From Paenisporosarcina sp050269735 (GTDB lineage: Bacteria > Bacillota > Bacilli > Bacillales_A > Planococcaceae): 64,000 nt of DNA. The notes under the pieces were generated by a model. That model saw only the letters and a list, made by a program, of their open reading frames with translations, searched no databases and was not told the origin of the DNA. The stretch covers positions 92,230 through 156,229 of the forward strand of contig NZ_JBNNIX010000006.1 in NCBI RefSeq assembly GCF_050269735.1. The letters are read 5' to 3'. Below, piece after piece: positions 51,107 through 59,485 of this stretch. Every line of letters starts with the position of its first letter. Position 1 is the stretch's first letter. Position numbers and translations under genes: made by a program.

Positions 51107-52486
51107 TTACAGTTTCGGGAGCGTGACATGAATGAGCGTTCCTACACCAAGCTCACTTTCAATTTTCACGAAACCATGGTGACGCTTCACAATTTCACTG
51201 ACAATCGCAAGTCCAAGCCCCGTTCCTTCTTTTTCACGAGTACGTGACAAATCAGCTCGGTAAAAACGGTCAAAGGCTTTTTCAGATTGCTCGACTGTCA
51301 TCCCGATTCCAGAATCTTTTATGGTTACATGCAGTTCGTTGTCCAGTTCATAACCAGTGATCTGAATATATCCTCTTAGTTGATTATATTTCACCGCATT
51401 GGTTATGAGGTTCTCCCATACTTGCATCAACATATCTGCATTACCTTGCGTTAAAAGATTAGGCATGTCCATTCGAACATCGAGTTGAAGATCTTCGAAC
51501 CGCCATTCATTCTGTCGCATCGTACGTTCAATTTGCTCTTTAATTGAGACTCTTTCAATTGCGGGTTGATACGACTCGTTATCTAGTGACGTTAAATACA
51601 GCAGTTGCTTCGTTAAAGCAGATAATCTCTTACTCTCCAGCTCCACAATCTCGGCATAGTACATTCGATCAGTTGGAGTGACTGCCTCATCAGCCAGTAG
51701 TTGCGCATAGCCTTGTATGTTTTGTAAGGGTGACTGGAAATCATGCGATACATGACTCATAAAGTCTTTTCTGACTTGATCATTCTCTTTTAAGCGATCC
51801 GCCATAAGTTGAAAACTTTTTGCGAGTTGTCCAATTTCATCTTTACTCGAAATAGCGATGGATCCATCAAAACGTTCGTTTGCCATTTTTCTTGTTGCTT
51901 CCGTTAATACGGTAATCGGTTGAATCATTTTTCTTGCGACGATTAACATAGCCATCAAACTAAAAATGAGCATAGCTGCAGCCAATCCGCCTAATAATAC
52001 ATGCACTTCTGTAAATAACATCTTAATGTTTGGGCGAATAAATAAAGCGTACCTTTCATTGTTGTACGTAAAAGGGACACCCACTGTATTCTTCAATTCA
52101 TTTGAGAAAAAGCCAGTCACGAATGTTTCTTTTGGATAATCTCGCATGCCGTGATAGATTTCTCCATCAAGCACTTCTTTTTTTATACTGATCGGTAATG
52201 CAGATTCTCGAAATGGACCTCCATAAAAATTGCTATCTCCTTTATCATTGGTCAAAAACAATTGATAGCCCGAACTCCCAAATACTTCGAGTGATTCGGC
52301 CAAAGGAACGTCTGAGTTTTTCTCTATGAAAGCAACCATTCCTTGTGCAATCCCTACATTTTTAATGTCATTTTGTTCCTTTAATTGTTGGTGGTAATAT
52401 GTATTAACTAATAAAAATCCGAGAGTAGCACTACCTACCATAATAGCTAACGTCACAACGACAAACTTACTGTATAAGGACTTCAT
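51107..52486 (-). CDS. Sensor histidine kinase
   Basis: A 459-aa membrane kinase: TM1 at about residues 8-27, an outer sensing domain of about 130 residues, TM2 at about 160-182 and a HAMP (ARKMIQPITVLTEATRKMA). The phospho-His is in SHVSHDFQSPLQNIQGYAQLL (His-Asp-Phe-Gln-Ser-Pro rather than the common HELRTP). The ATPase has N (WENLITNAVKYN), G1 (DSGIGM) and G2 (GTGLGLAIV) boxes. It overlaps the response regulator gene by four bases. Confidence 0.95.
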   Translation of the reverse strand: MKSLYSKFVVVTLAIMVGSATLGFLLVNTYYHQQLKEQNDIKNVGIAQGMVAFIEKNSDVPLAESLEVFGSSGYQLFLTNDKGDSNFYGGPFRESALPISIKKEVLDGEIYHGMRDYPKETFVTGFFSNELKNTVGVPFTYNNERYALFIRPNIKMLFTEVHVLLGGLAAAMLIFSLMAMLIVARKMIQPITVLTEATRKMANERFDGSIAISSKDEIGQLAKSFQLMADRLKENDQVRKDFMSHVSHDFQSPLQNIQGYAQLLADEAVTPTDRMYYAEIVELESKRLSALTKQLLYLTSLDNESYQPAIERVSIKEQIERTMRQNEWRFEDLQLDVRMDMPNLLTQGNADMLMQVWENLITNAVKYNQLRGYIQITGYELDNELHVTIKDSGIGMTVEQSEKAFDRFYRADLSRTREKEGTGLGLAIVSEIVKRHHGFVKIESELGVGTLIHVTLPKL

Positions 52487-53157
52487 GACTGAGCCTCCAG
52501 CTTATATCCTACTCCGCGAATCGTTATAATTTGCACGTCTGAAACAAATCCTTCTAAGCGTTCTCGAAGGCGTTTAATGTGAACACTCAATGTCTGTTCA
52601 TCACCCTCGTAATCGTACCCCCACACCTGTTCCATCAATGCACGACGTTGAAATACAGTACCTGGGCTTGAGGCAAGTAGCGCGAGCAATTCAAACTCTT
52701 TTAACGGTAACCACTTTGTTTCGGCTCCATTTGAAATATCGAACTTCTTGCGGTTAATGACGAGGGAACCCACTTGCTTACGCATTTCATTAGGTTGTGC
52801 ACTTCGTCTGAGCACAGCGCCAATTCGAAATAGCAGTTCCTGCGGTTCAAAAGGCTTCACGACGTAGTCATCAGAACCTGCAAGAAACCCTTTTTCTTTA
52901 TCTTCCAACTGACTTTTAGCCGTGACCATAATCACAGGTAAGTCAAAGTCGTCTCGAATCGTTTTGGTCAAGGAGAAACCGTCCATCCCTGGCATCATCA
53001 CGTCCACAACGACAACATGTGGCCACACACAAGGAATCATTTTAAGCGCACTTTCAGCATCTGGTGCTTTTTCCACACGGTAACCCGCTTTGGTTAAATG
53101 AATACTCATAAGTGTTAATATATTCGGATCATCGTCTACTAGTAAAATTGTGCGCAT
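52483..53157 (-). CDS. OmpR-family response regulator
   Basis: A 224-aa regulator. The receiver has the acidic pair in LLVDDDPNILTL, the phospho-Asp in VVVDVMMPGMDG and Lys in DDYVVKPFEPQELL. The C-terminal winged helix ends in VHIKRLRERLEGFVSDVQIITIRGVGYKL. It works with the kinase next to it, and probably controls the downstream membrane-protein and MMPL genes. It begins 21 bp after the YihY gene stop, so read-through from yihY is possible. Confidence 0.97.
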   Translation of the reverse strand: MRTILLVDDDPNILTLMSIHLTKAGYRVEKAPDAESALKMIPCVWPHVVVVDVMMPGMDGFSLTKTIRDDFDLPVIMVTAKSQLEDKEKGFLAGSDDYVVKPFEPQELLFRIGAVLRRSAQPNEMRKQVGSLVINRKKFDISNGAETKWLPLKEFELLALLASSPGTVFQRRALMEQVWGYDYEGDEQTLSVHIKRLRERLEGFVSDVQIITIRGVGYKLEAQS

Positions 53158-53178
53158 GTAATCAGCCCCTTTTTTGGC

Positions 53179-53988
53179 TCAAGGCATCCGAAGCTTCCGA
53201 ACTTCTGCAATCAGTAGCCCTGACAATAAAATCACGACCGTGGTCAAGTAGAACCAAAGGACGAGTACGATAATTCCTGAGAGCTGGCCATATAGCCGTT
53301 TGTAATTGACATTGGATACGTAGTCGGCAAAAAGAAGAGAAACCACTTGCCAACCGACTGCAGACAATAAAGCGCCTGGCCATACATCACGGAAAGTCTG
53401 TTTTTCATTTGGTACGATCTTATAAAAGAGCAGGAAAAACAAGAATAAAAACACAGATCCAAGTCCCCATTTAACTGCTGGCCAAATGTAAATCCAGCCT
53501 TGCCAATCATCGAGGGTTCCTGCGTTTGATACTACCCAGTGCAATCCACTTTCAATGAAAGGCAAAAACAAGGATAACGGGACAAGGGTCATAAACAAAA
53601 GGGTCACGCCAAGATCTCGAAGTAAGCCTTTCCAATACGGAAGTGTACTTTTAATTCCATTCGCTTCATTTAATGCGCGGGCAAGCGCCTGTACAGCCAT
53701 GGATGAAATCCAAAAAGCAGCCAGTAAACTGAGAGACAAGACGCGTCCTTTGTCGGCAGCCAGGATATTAGCCACATTGTCTTCGATTAAATTGAACGAT
53801 TCACCAGGAGCAAACGGTCTTAAGAAATTTATAATCTGTTGTGCATCTACCGGAAAGAAGCTGATTAATGACAGAATAAAAAGTAGAAAAGGAAATACGG
53901 ATAATAGCAGGTAATAAGCGGTTTGCGCCGCTTCATCAAAGAAACGCTCTGCAAAAAATCGCACAAAAATACGTGTAACGAGCTTCAT
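53179..53988 (-). CDS. YihY/BrkB family membrane protein
   Basis: A 269-aa protein with six transmembrane helices: FDEAAQTAYYLLLSVFPFLLFILSLISFF near the N-terminus, ending in LVLWFYLTTVVILLSGLLIAEVRKL. This is the YihY (formerly 'RNase BN') family of unknown function. ATG 53988 follows GGAGGAAC; the frame up to 54267 has no support. It precedes the two-component system closely. Confidence 0.9.
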   Translation of the reverse strand: MKLVTRIFVRFFAERFFDEAAQTAYYLLLSVFPFLLFILSLISFFPVDAQQIINFLRPFAPGESFNLIEDNVANILAADKGRVLSLSLLAAFWISSMAVQALARALNEANGIKSTLPYWKGLLRDLGVTLLFMTLVPLSLFLPFIESGLHWVVSNAGTLDDWQGWIYIWPAVKWGLGSVFLFLFFLLFYKIVPNEKQTFRDVWPGALLSAVGWQVVSLLFADYVSNVNYKRLYGQLSGIIVLVLWFYLTTVVILLSGLLIAEVRKLRMP

Positions 53989-54127
53989 ATGTTGTTCCTC
54001 CAAGCTTGTTCTAATGTCATTGTGACCGAAACATATGGGATTGAGCAAGAAAAAACCCCATACATAGTGTAAGGGGAGAAAATGTTCGTTTTGGCTGCCC
54101 TTCTTTTGACTTAATAATCTCGATTTT

Positions 54128-54997
54128 CTATGCTTTGATTTGCAAATGTGTGAGTTTCTCTGGATTCGCAACCATATATATACGAGCAATTTGGTCGCCC
54201 TCGAATTCAAAAGAAAGCACATACGAAACGGAGTTATTAATCGATATGATACCTCCGGGACTTCCATTTACAACTCTGAATTCAACTGTAGCATTAGCAG
54301 GAAACTTCTTGAAAATACCGATGAATAAAAGTGCAATACGATTTGATGTGTAAATTGGTTTTAATGCACTTGTTACCTTACCTCCGCCATCGGCGATATA
54401 GATAGCATCTGCTCGTAATAATTCCAACATCTTGTCAATATTTCCTTTTTGAAGGGCCATAGTAAACTGCTCGATACTGTTCTTCATTGATTGGAAATCG
54501 ACCGTGGGACCGTTTGGAAGATTGGTAATACTTTTTTTGGACCTATGATAAATTTGCCTACAGTTTGATGAGGATTTCTCAACAATTTCTCCAATTTCAT
54601 CATAACTGTACCCAAATGCTTCACGCAGAATGAAGACAGCACGTTCGACTTCAGATAACTGTTGTAAAAGCAGGAGATAAGCGATTGAAATAGATTCTTT
54701 CATTAAATAAATTTGAGAAGGTTCATGACCGCTTTCCACAATTGGTTCTGGTAGCCATTCTCCAATATAAACTTCTCTCTTACTAGCTGCAGAACCCAAT
54801 TTGTCTAAAGTGCAATTCATCACTATCTTGCATAAATAAGCTTTCTCATTTTCAATCACTTTGACGTTACTTACATTGCTATATGCAATAAATGCCTCCT
54901 GAACAATATCTTCTGCATCCATAACACTCCCTGTCATTCGGTAAGCGATAGAAAACAACAAAGGTTTGTAAGTTTCATATAAATGGGCAGTATCCAA
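54128..54997 (-). CDS. ECF41/SigJ-like RNA polymerase sigma factor with SnoaL-like tail
   Basis: A 289-aa extracytoplasmic-function sigma factor. Region 2 is FSIAYRMTGSVMDAEDIVQEAFIAY and region 4 QLSEVERAVFILREAFGYSYDEIGEIV. The C-terminal roughly 120 residues form a SnoaL/NTF2-like domain with the ECF41 mark DGGGKV (IADGGGKVTS), which regulates the sigma factor from within and replaces an anti-sigma protein. A TTG start at 54997 has GAGGGTG upstream, just after the stop of the oxidoreductase gene; the longer frame would overlap that gene. The promoter upstream of the operon fits ECF41, suggesting autoregulation. Confidence 0.9.
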   Translation of the reverse strand: MDTAHLYETYKPLLFSIAYRMTGSVMDAEDIVQEAFIAYSNVSNVKVIENEKAYLCKIVMNCTLDKLGSAASKREVYIGEWLPEPIVESGHEPSQIYLMKESISIAYLLLLQQLSEVERAVFILREAFGYSYDEIGEIVEKSSSNCRQIYHRSKKSITNLPNGPTVDFQSMKNSIEQFTMALQKGNIDKMLELLRADAIYIADGGGKVTSALKPIYTSNRIALLFIGIFKKFPANATVEFRVVNGSPGGIISINNSVSYVLSFEFEGDQIARIYMVANPEKLTHLQIKA

Positions 54998-55017
54998 AAA
55001 AGGGCACCCTCTTTCAC

Positions 55018-56292
55018 TTAGGTTCGTTTGGCTAAAATCTGAAGCGCTGCACACTTTCCACTTTCAACAGCGGCGTCTGCTAATATTTCATCATGTCCAC
55101 ACCAATCTCCTGCAATATATATACCTTTCATTTGAGGAATCTCTGGTCCAGGGTTATCTTTTCTTTTCACATGAGGAAAATCGTGTACTACTGTCATTTC
55201 CGGTAGAAATTGTTTTGCCACTACTTCATTTCTCCAATTCGAATGTAGTAAGTCCATACCCGTCTCTAATTGAACCTTAGCTTCTTGCGGACTTATTGAT
55301 TGTTGCATGGGGTTATGGTATTTTACCAGGCTCACAACTAATGTATTATCTTCACTCAATTTTGCTGATCTAGACTGATTCGTAAAATAGTATGTCTGAT
55401 CCAAACCAATAGCAAATTGATTTTCAGGATTAGGCAACTTTTTCAATCCTAAATCCAAGCAACTTGCTGTAACAGGAATTGTTTGATTCACCCATGTACT
55501 CAACAATGTGTTTTCTGAGCCAGTAACCATTTTTAACGTTTCCTTTGGAGGAGCGGCTATAACACAGGTTGGGACATGATATAACTCTCCATCTGAACAA
55601 CGTATGCTTTGATACTGTTCGCGATGTTCGATTTCTATGACCTTTTTGCTATAGAAAATATCAACTCCGCTCTCTATTGCTTGCTTCTTGAGCTCTTGTA
55701 TAATCGTTTCCCACCCACCATCTACATACATGACTCCTGTGGTCAGTCCGAGTTTTACTCGCATTAAAACGGGTTTTGCAAGCTGAAGCATGGGAGCACT
55801 GATATAAGTAGTCACTCTACACAATGAATAAAAAATGTGCCTTACCATTGGGTCACTTATTTCTCTTTCTGCCCAGTCACTCAAGCTTATCTCTGGGATA
55901 GAATCAAAATTACCCTTCGTTAACTTCAGCATTAATTTCAAGTACACTATTTTACCTTTCCATGTTAAAAGTTTAGATGATAAAACGGATGTAAAATTAG
56001 TCGGTATGGGATACACCTTATTTCTCCATATCCCTTGAGTTTTTACGGACGCATTTTCACCTGGAATAGATATTCCGAGTTCGGTTAGGACCTTCATCGC
56101 CTTCCCATCAATCAACAAAGCATGAACTCCTAAGTTCATAAGAACTCCATTTTTATTGTTTGTTATGGCTCTCCCACCCACTCGGTTAGATTTTTCCAAA
56201 ACCAAGACCTTTTTTCCTTCCTTGACCAAAAAATTGGCAGCTGTCAATCCCGCAAGCCCTCCACCGATTATCGCAACATCATATTTATACAT
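55018..56292 (-). CDS. FAD-dependent oxidoreductase (amine oxidase/phytoene desaturase-like), ECF41 partner
   Basis: A 424-aa flavoprotein. The dinucleotide-binding motif is VAIIGGGLAGLTAANFLVKEGKKVLVLEKSNRVGGRA (G-x-G-x-x-G, then the E and G-G-R-A). A second FAD-contact motif is near the C-terminus: KGIYIAGDWCGHDEILADAAVESG. It is related to protoporphyrinogen oxidase and carotenoid desaturases; substrate unknown. ATG 56292 has AGGAGGGAATTTGT upstream. Its stop lies 20 bp from the ECF41 start, and an ECF41-type promoter lies before it. ECF41 factors are known to pair with oxidoreductase genes. Confidence 0.9.
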   Translation of the reverse strand: MYKYDVAIIGGGLAGLTAANFLVKEGKKVLVLEKSNRVGGRAITNNKNGVLMNLGVHALLIDGKAMKVLTELGISIPGENASVKTQGIWRNKVYPIPTNFTSVLSSKLLTWKGKIVYLKLMLKLTKGNFDSIPEISLSDWAEREISDPMVRHIFYSLCRVTTYISAPMLQLAKPVLMRVKLGLTTGVMYVDGGWETIIQELKKQAIESGVDIFYSKKVIEIEHREQYQSIRCSDGELYHVPTCVIAAPPKETLKMVTGSENTLLSTWVNQTIPVTASCLDLGLKKLPNPENQFAIGLDQTYYFTNQSRSAKLSEDNTLVVSLVKYHNPMQQSISPQEAKVQLETGMDLLHSNWRNEVVAKQFLPEMTVVHDFPHVKRKDNPGPEIPQMKGIYIAGDWCGHDEILADAAVESGKCAALQILAKRT

Positions 56293-56327
56293 ACAAATTC
56301 CCTCCTGATTTTTAATTCTGTAATCAA

Positions 56328-56354
56328 AACGAATGGAGAGGAGGTTTTGTGACA
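56328..56354 (-). promoter_or_regulatory. ECF41-type promoter of the oxidoreductase-sigma operon
   Basis: Minus strand TGTCACA (56354-56348), 16-bp spacer, CGTT (56331-56328). The published ECF41 consensus, from memory, is TGTCACA-N~16-CGTC. The last base differs. It lies 36 bp before the oxidoreductase ATG. Confidence 0.8.
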
Positions 56355-56490
56355 ACTTGGAAAGATAAATAGTAAAGAAATTTTTCACCGAAGTAGGTTG
56401 GGTAAATGGAAGTGTTGCATTATCAAATGCAGCAATCGCCTTTATGTCTAAATAATCTTCTACAAAACAAAAAAGATCGATTGCTTAATG

Positions 56491-56513
56491 TAAGCCGTTC
56501 AGTTTTGAATCAC
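56491..56513 (+). repeat. Left terminal inverted repeat of the insertion cassette
   Basis: 23 bp, identical in reverse complement to 57437-57459; flanked on the outside by TGCTTAATG. Confidence 0.95.
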
Positions 56514-56535
56514 TAATCTCAAATTTAAACTCGAA

Positions 56536-56577
56536 ATAGACCTCCAATTATGATATCAATTGGAGGTCTATTTTTTA
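56536..56577 (+). terminator. Strong hairpin inside the cassette
   Basis: ATAGACCTCCAATT pairs perfectly with AATTGGAGGTCTAT and is followed by a T run on the plus strand. It could stop transcription crossing the cassette from the left. Confidence 0.7.
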
Positions 56578-56732
56578 TTGTTGTATCAAGGTTTTGTTGC
56601 TATTTTAACGTCATTTTCGACCCCTAAATCGAACCTCATTTCGACGAACTACAATTATAATTGTAGTGGCTCTAAATAGTCCTCTAAAAGTATGGATATT
56701 TACACTCCAAATTGGTGCCTATTTAAGTAAAT

Positions 56733-56761
56733 AAAAAACGCCAAACAACTCGTGTTCGGCG
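56733..56761 (-). terminator. Terminator of the cassette lipoprotein gene
   Basis: CGCCGAACACGAGTTGTTTGGCG hairpin end-stem (CGCC/GGCG with inner pairing) followed by TTTTTTATTT on the minus strand. Confidence 0.7.
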
Positions 56762-56812
56762 TAAGGTATTAATGTTCTTATTTTACTATAGCCCCCGTTA
56801 ATAATGTTAGTA

Positions 56813-57208
56813 CTAATTAAATTCGAAGGTTTCCTTCATTTCATATAACTTAAAATAATCTTCTTTAACAATTATTGAGATTACTGTATCTCCTTTTCTA
56901 AAAAAATGAGCGTGCCCCGCTCGCTCATTTTCAACCTCTTCCCAACCCCATTTTTTCATTTCTTCAAAATAGTTAAGAGGTGGATAAAGGCCTTGTTCCC
57001 CTCCAATATTTTCAAGATTATACTTAATTCCATTATTGATATTAGGATTGTTAAAATTTAGTTCACTTGCTACAGCATTAGCTGGGACAGGAATTTCCTC
57101 ATTTATTTCTGACTTTTTATAACCGTCAACGTTAGAATTTTTCTGACCTTGTTCATTACAAGCACACAAAAGGAAAGAAAACAAAAGAATCACTATCATT
57201 TTCTTCAA
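56813..57208 (-). CDS. Lipoprotein carried by the insertion cassette
   Basis: A 131-aa lipoprotein; lipobox LLCAC with Cys17. The mature part is polar (EIPVPANAVASELNFNNPNINNG) and then forms a compact domain with YFEEMKKWGWEEV and AHFFRKGDTVISIIVKEDYF. No family is recognised with confidence, but the tail resembles small substrate-independent lipoproteins of Bacillus. Its ribosome site (AGGTG) is good. It lies wholly within the 969-bp element, so it is passenger cargo. Confidence 0.75.
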   Translation of the reverse strand: MKKMIVILLFSFLLCACNEQGQKNSNVDGYKKSEINEEIPVPANAVASELNFNNPNINNGIKYNLENIGGEQGLYPPLNYFEEMKKWGWEEVENERAGHAHFFRKGDTVISIIVKEDYFKLYEMKETFEFN

Positions 57209-57526
57209 AACTTTTCACCTCCATAGGTCTCCGATTCTTCAACTATCCTGCCCTTTAGTTGAAGAAACACATTCCTATTTTACCACCATTATCCATCTAT
57301 CAGTATGAAAAGAATGAATATTTTATCAATTAGTAATGTAAATAGCCCTGCTAAAAGCAGGGCTATTTGAGTAATTATTTGATTGCTTAAAAGGACTTAA
57401 AAACCTAAACAGGTTTGACTACTTATTCTTAAAAAAGTGATTCAAAACTGAACGGCTTATGCTTAATGCCGGTCTTTTTGTTAATTATGGATGAGTGTAA
57501 TTTTCACGGGTTCGTCTTTACTTCAA
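57209..57526. other. Region with hairpin, right cassette end and former terminator half
   Basis: 318 bp without an ORF. It has the lipoprotein promoter, the AAATAGCCCTGCT/AGCAGGGCTATTT hairpin (57340-57368), the right inverted repeat (57437-57459), the TSD and CCGGTCTTTTTGTT, which looks like one arm of a split terminator. Confidence 0.5.
57437..57459 (-). repeat. Right terminal inverted repeat of the insertion cassette
   Basis: 23 bp, reverse complement of 56491-56513; the outside base begins TGCTTAATG (57460-57468). Confidence 0.95.
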
Positions 57527-58618
57527 TCATAATCGGAATTTCACGGGTTGGAATGACTCTAAGTCACGCATGACTTGTGCTACTTCAGAAGCTGTTATTT
57601 TTTCACTACGCATATTATGGATCGACTCTTCTTCACGTGTGGCATGGACCGCAATTTCATCTATCCATGTCTCAGAAATATTTAATTCCCTCAGCGAAGT
57701 AGGTAAGCCCAATTTATAATAGAACGGCAGCAATCGCTCCACTTCACTTTCTTTTTGTTCAAGAAGCAATTGAACCAATATCCCGTAAGCTACTTTATTT
57801 CCATGAAGCGCTTCGTGCGACTCGGGTGCAATGGTCATTCCATTATGAATGGAGTGGGCACCTGCTATGCGACCAAAGTTATCGCCAAATCCACCCACCA
57901 TGCCGCCAAGCATGATAATGGATTCCACTACTTTTATAAATGACGCTGACACTCGGGCTTCTTTCGCGTCTACGATGGCACGTTCGGCATGATCAAACAT
58001 TTCTTCAGCACACAGCCGTGCGGTATGATGAGCGACTTTCAGCGCAACCGGGGGATGGGTTAATCGCCGAATTTGTACGTCTGCCTCATACCACTTGGCT
58101 AGCGTGTCGCCGATGCCTGCAATTAAAAGTGGAGCGGGGGCTTCCACTAAAATGCGCGGCTCGACGAGAAGAAGGTCAACACTCATGGGGTACACATCGT
58201 AATGTGTCATGACCCCATCATCCGAATAAATAACGCTTAGTGGTGTCCACGGTGCGCAGTTTGAAGCGAGTGTTGGTATTAATACCGACTTCGTTCTACT
58301 TGCGCTAGCAGCCGCTTTCACCACGTCCAATACTTTTCCTCCACCTACTCCGATGATGGCCTCGACACCATGGGATTGTGCCAAAACAGACACTCGGTTA
58401 ATCTCAGTGAGGGAACACTCTCCTTCATAGAAGGTGTGGAAAACTTGGGTGTTTTTTAGATTTGGAAAATAATAGCGCGCTGCATTCCATGATTTCACAC
58501 CCGAAACAATTAGAACTTGGTGAATACCTCTTAGCAGTAACTTGTTTTCTAATTCATCCAGAACACCACTTTTACAAACATATTCGGCTGGTGCGCCCCG
58601 AACGATGATGTCTTCCAC
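57527..58618 (-). CDS. Iron-containing alcohol dehydrogenase family protein (HcxA/glycerol dehydrogenase-like)
   Basis: A 363-aa dehydrogenase of the GldA/HcxA group. The NAD(P) motif IIGVGGGKVLDVVKA (about residues 88-102) and the metal ligands GIGDTLAKWYEAD (Asp), GAHSIHNGM (His) and ALHGNKVAYG (His) are present. It resembles E. coli HcxA (YbdH), a 2-oxo acid reductase encoded beside the methionine transaminase YbdL. Here it follows metQ by only 15 bp and shares the SAM-riboswitch transcript, so reduction of a methionine-derived 2-oxo acid (KMTB or a related acid) is proposed. This substrate is inference. Confidence 0.85.
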   Translation of the reverse strand: MEDIIVRGAPAEYVCKSGVLDELENKLLLRGIHQVLIVSGVKSWNAARYYFPNLKNTQVFHTFYEGECSLTEINRVSVLAQSHGVEAIIGVGGGKVLDVVKAAASASRTKSVLIPTLASNCAPWTPLSVIYSDDGVMTHYDVYPMSVDLLLVEPRILVEAPAPLLIAGIGDTLAKWYEADVQIRRLTHPPVALKVAHHTARLCAEEMFDHAERAIVDAKEARVSASFIKVVESIIMLGGMVGGFGDNFGRIAGAHSIHNGMTIAPESHEALHGNKVAYGILVQLLLEQKESEVERLLPFYYKLGLPTSLRELNISETWIDEIAVHATREEESIHNMRSEKITASEVAQVMRDLESFQPVKFRL

Positions 58619-58633
58619 AAAAACCCTTCTTTC

Positions 58634-59467
58634 TTAACGGTTTTCCATCCACTCTGGTTTGCCGAAACCTTCGAATTCCGCATCGATGATTCCCTCGAAT
58701 TCTGGTGCTTCTACGACTTCAATTAAATCTTTCGCTAACTGTGAGTCTTTGTTCGCAGTCGTTACAGTAACCAGGTTGCGGTATCGGTCTGGCATGTTCT
58801 CAAGCAAGATTGCATCCAGGAGGCTCATTTCCGCTGCCAAAGCAAAGTTACCAGGTACGGTAGCTAAGTCCGCACTGTCCACTGCACGTGGAAGTTGACC
58901 CGCTTCGATCGGTTGGAACACCAAGTTCTTCGCATTTGTCTTAATGTCTTTTTCAGACACTTTCAATGGTTCTGCATTCGGATCCAATTCTATTAATCCA
59001 TGATCTTGCAAGATTAAGAATGTGCGAGCTGCATTCACAGGGTCATTCGGGATGGCAATGGTTGCTCCATCCTTGATTTCATCAACAGATTTGAACTTGT
59101 TAGAGTAAATCCCCATTGGAGCTGTCGGCACTGAAATCAAGCCAGTCAATTCCATATCATTTTCTTTCGCGAAGTTTTCTAAGTAAATCGAGTGCTGGAA
59201 AAGGTTTGCGTCAATATCTCCATTGTCCAAGGCAATATTCGGTTGTATATAGTCACTGAATTCAACGATTTTCACTTTGTACCCTTTTTCTTCAAGAGCG
59301 GGTTTGATTGCCTTATTGAGCATGTCGCTATAAGGACCTGCAGATCCGCCTAATGTTACGGCCTTGTCGTTGTCGGCATCGCCTTTTGACTCTTTGTCAC
59401 TTCCTCCACATGCAGCAAGTGCCGCTGTCAGTAAGACTAGAATCAACGAAAATAGAATTTTTTTCAT
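58634..59467 (-). CDS. metQ: Methionine ABC transporter substrate-binding lipoprotein
   Basis: A 277-aa NLPA lipoprotein, lipobox LAACG with Cys20. Typical MetQ elements are KVKIVEFSDYIQPNIALDNGDIDANLFQHSIYLENFAKEN, IAIPNDPVNAARTFLILQDHGLIEL and FGKPEW at the end. It binds methionine outside the membrane and gives it to MetNP. Order in the operon: metN, metP, metQ, hcxA-like. Confidence 0.95.
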   Translation of the reverse strand: MKKILFSLILVLLTAALAACGGSDKESKGDADNDKAVTLGGSAGPYSDMLNKAIKPALEEKGYKVKIVEFSDYIQPNIALDNGDIDANLFQHSIYLENFAKENDMELTGLISVPTAPMGIYSNKFKSVDEIKDGATIAIPNDPVNAARTFLILQDHGLIELDPNAEPLKVSEKDIKTNAKNLVFQPIEAGQLPRAVDSADLATVPGNFALAAEMSLLDAILLENMPDRYRNLVTVTTANKDSQLAKDLIEVVEAPEFEGIIDAEFEGFGKPEWMENR

Positions 59468-59485
59468 CTCTGTTTCTCTCCCTTT

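Larger units (their letters stand above)
56293..56812. other. Gene-free DNA around the left end of the insertion cassette
   Basis: 520 bp without an ORF: the ECF41 promoter, the left flank and TSD (56482-56490), the left inverted repeat (56491-56513), a strong hairpin (56536-56577) and the lipoprotein terminator (56733-56761). Confidence 0.6.
56482..57468. mobile_element. 969-bp mobile insertion cassette without transposase, with 9-bp target duplication
   Basis: Element ends are perfect 23-bp inverted repeats at 56491-56513 (starting TAAGCCGTTCAG) and 57437-57459 (ending CTGAACGGCTTA). Directly outside each end is the same 9-bp word TGCTTAATG (56482-56490 and 57460-57468), a target-site duplication. 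Inside there is no transposase frame; the only gene is a lipoprotein on the minus strand. This is the layout of a mobile insertion cassette (MIC) or cargo-bearing MITE, moved in trans by an insertion sequence sharing these ends. IS256- or ISLre2-type elements make 8-9 bp duplications, but the parent family was not identified. Confidence 0.9.

Noticed and set aside
54998..55054. Longer start of the ECF41 gene
   Set aside because: It would overlap the oxidoreductase gene; TTG 54997 directly follows a ribosome site.
56615..56648. TTCGAC words as another 21-bp array
   Set aside because: Spacing is 24 with a degenerate intermediate at 12, so the 21-bp rule is not met.
57340..57368. Terminator for the dehydrogenase gene
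   Set aside because: The stem is strong but is inside the cassette and lacks a T run on the minus strand; the original terminator appears to be the one split by the insertion.
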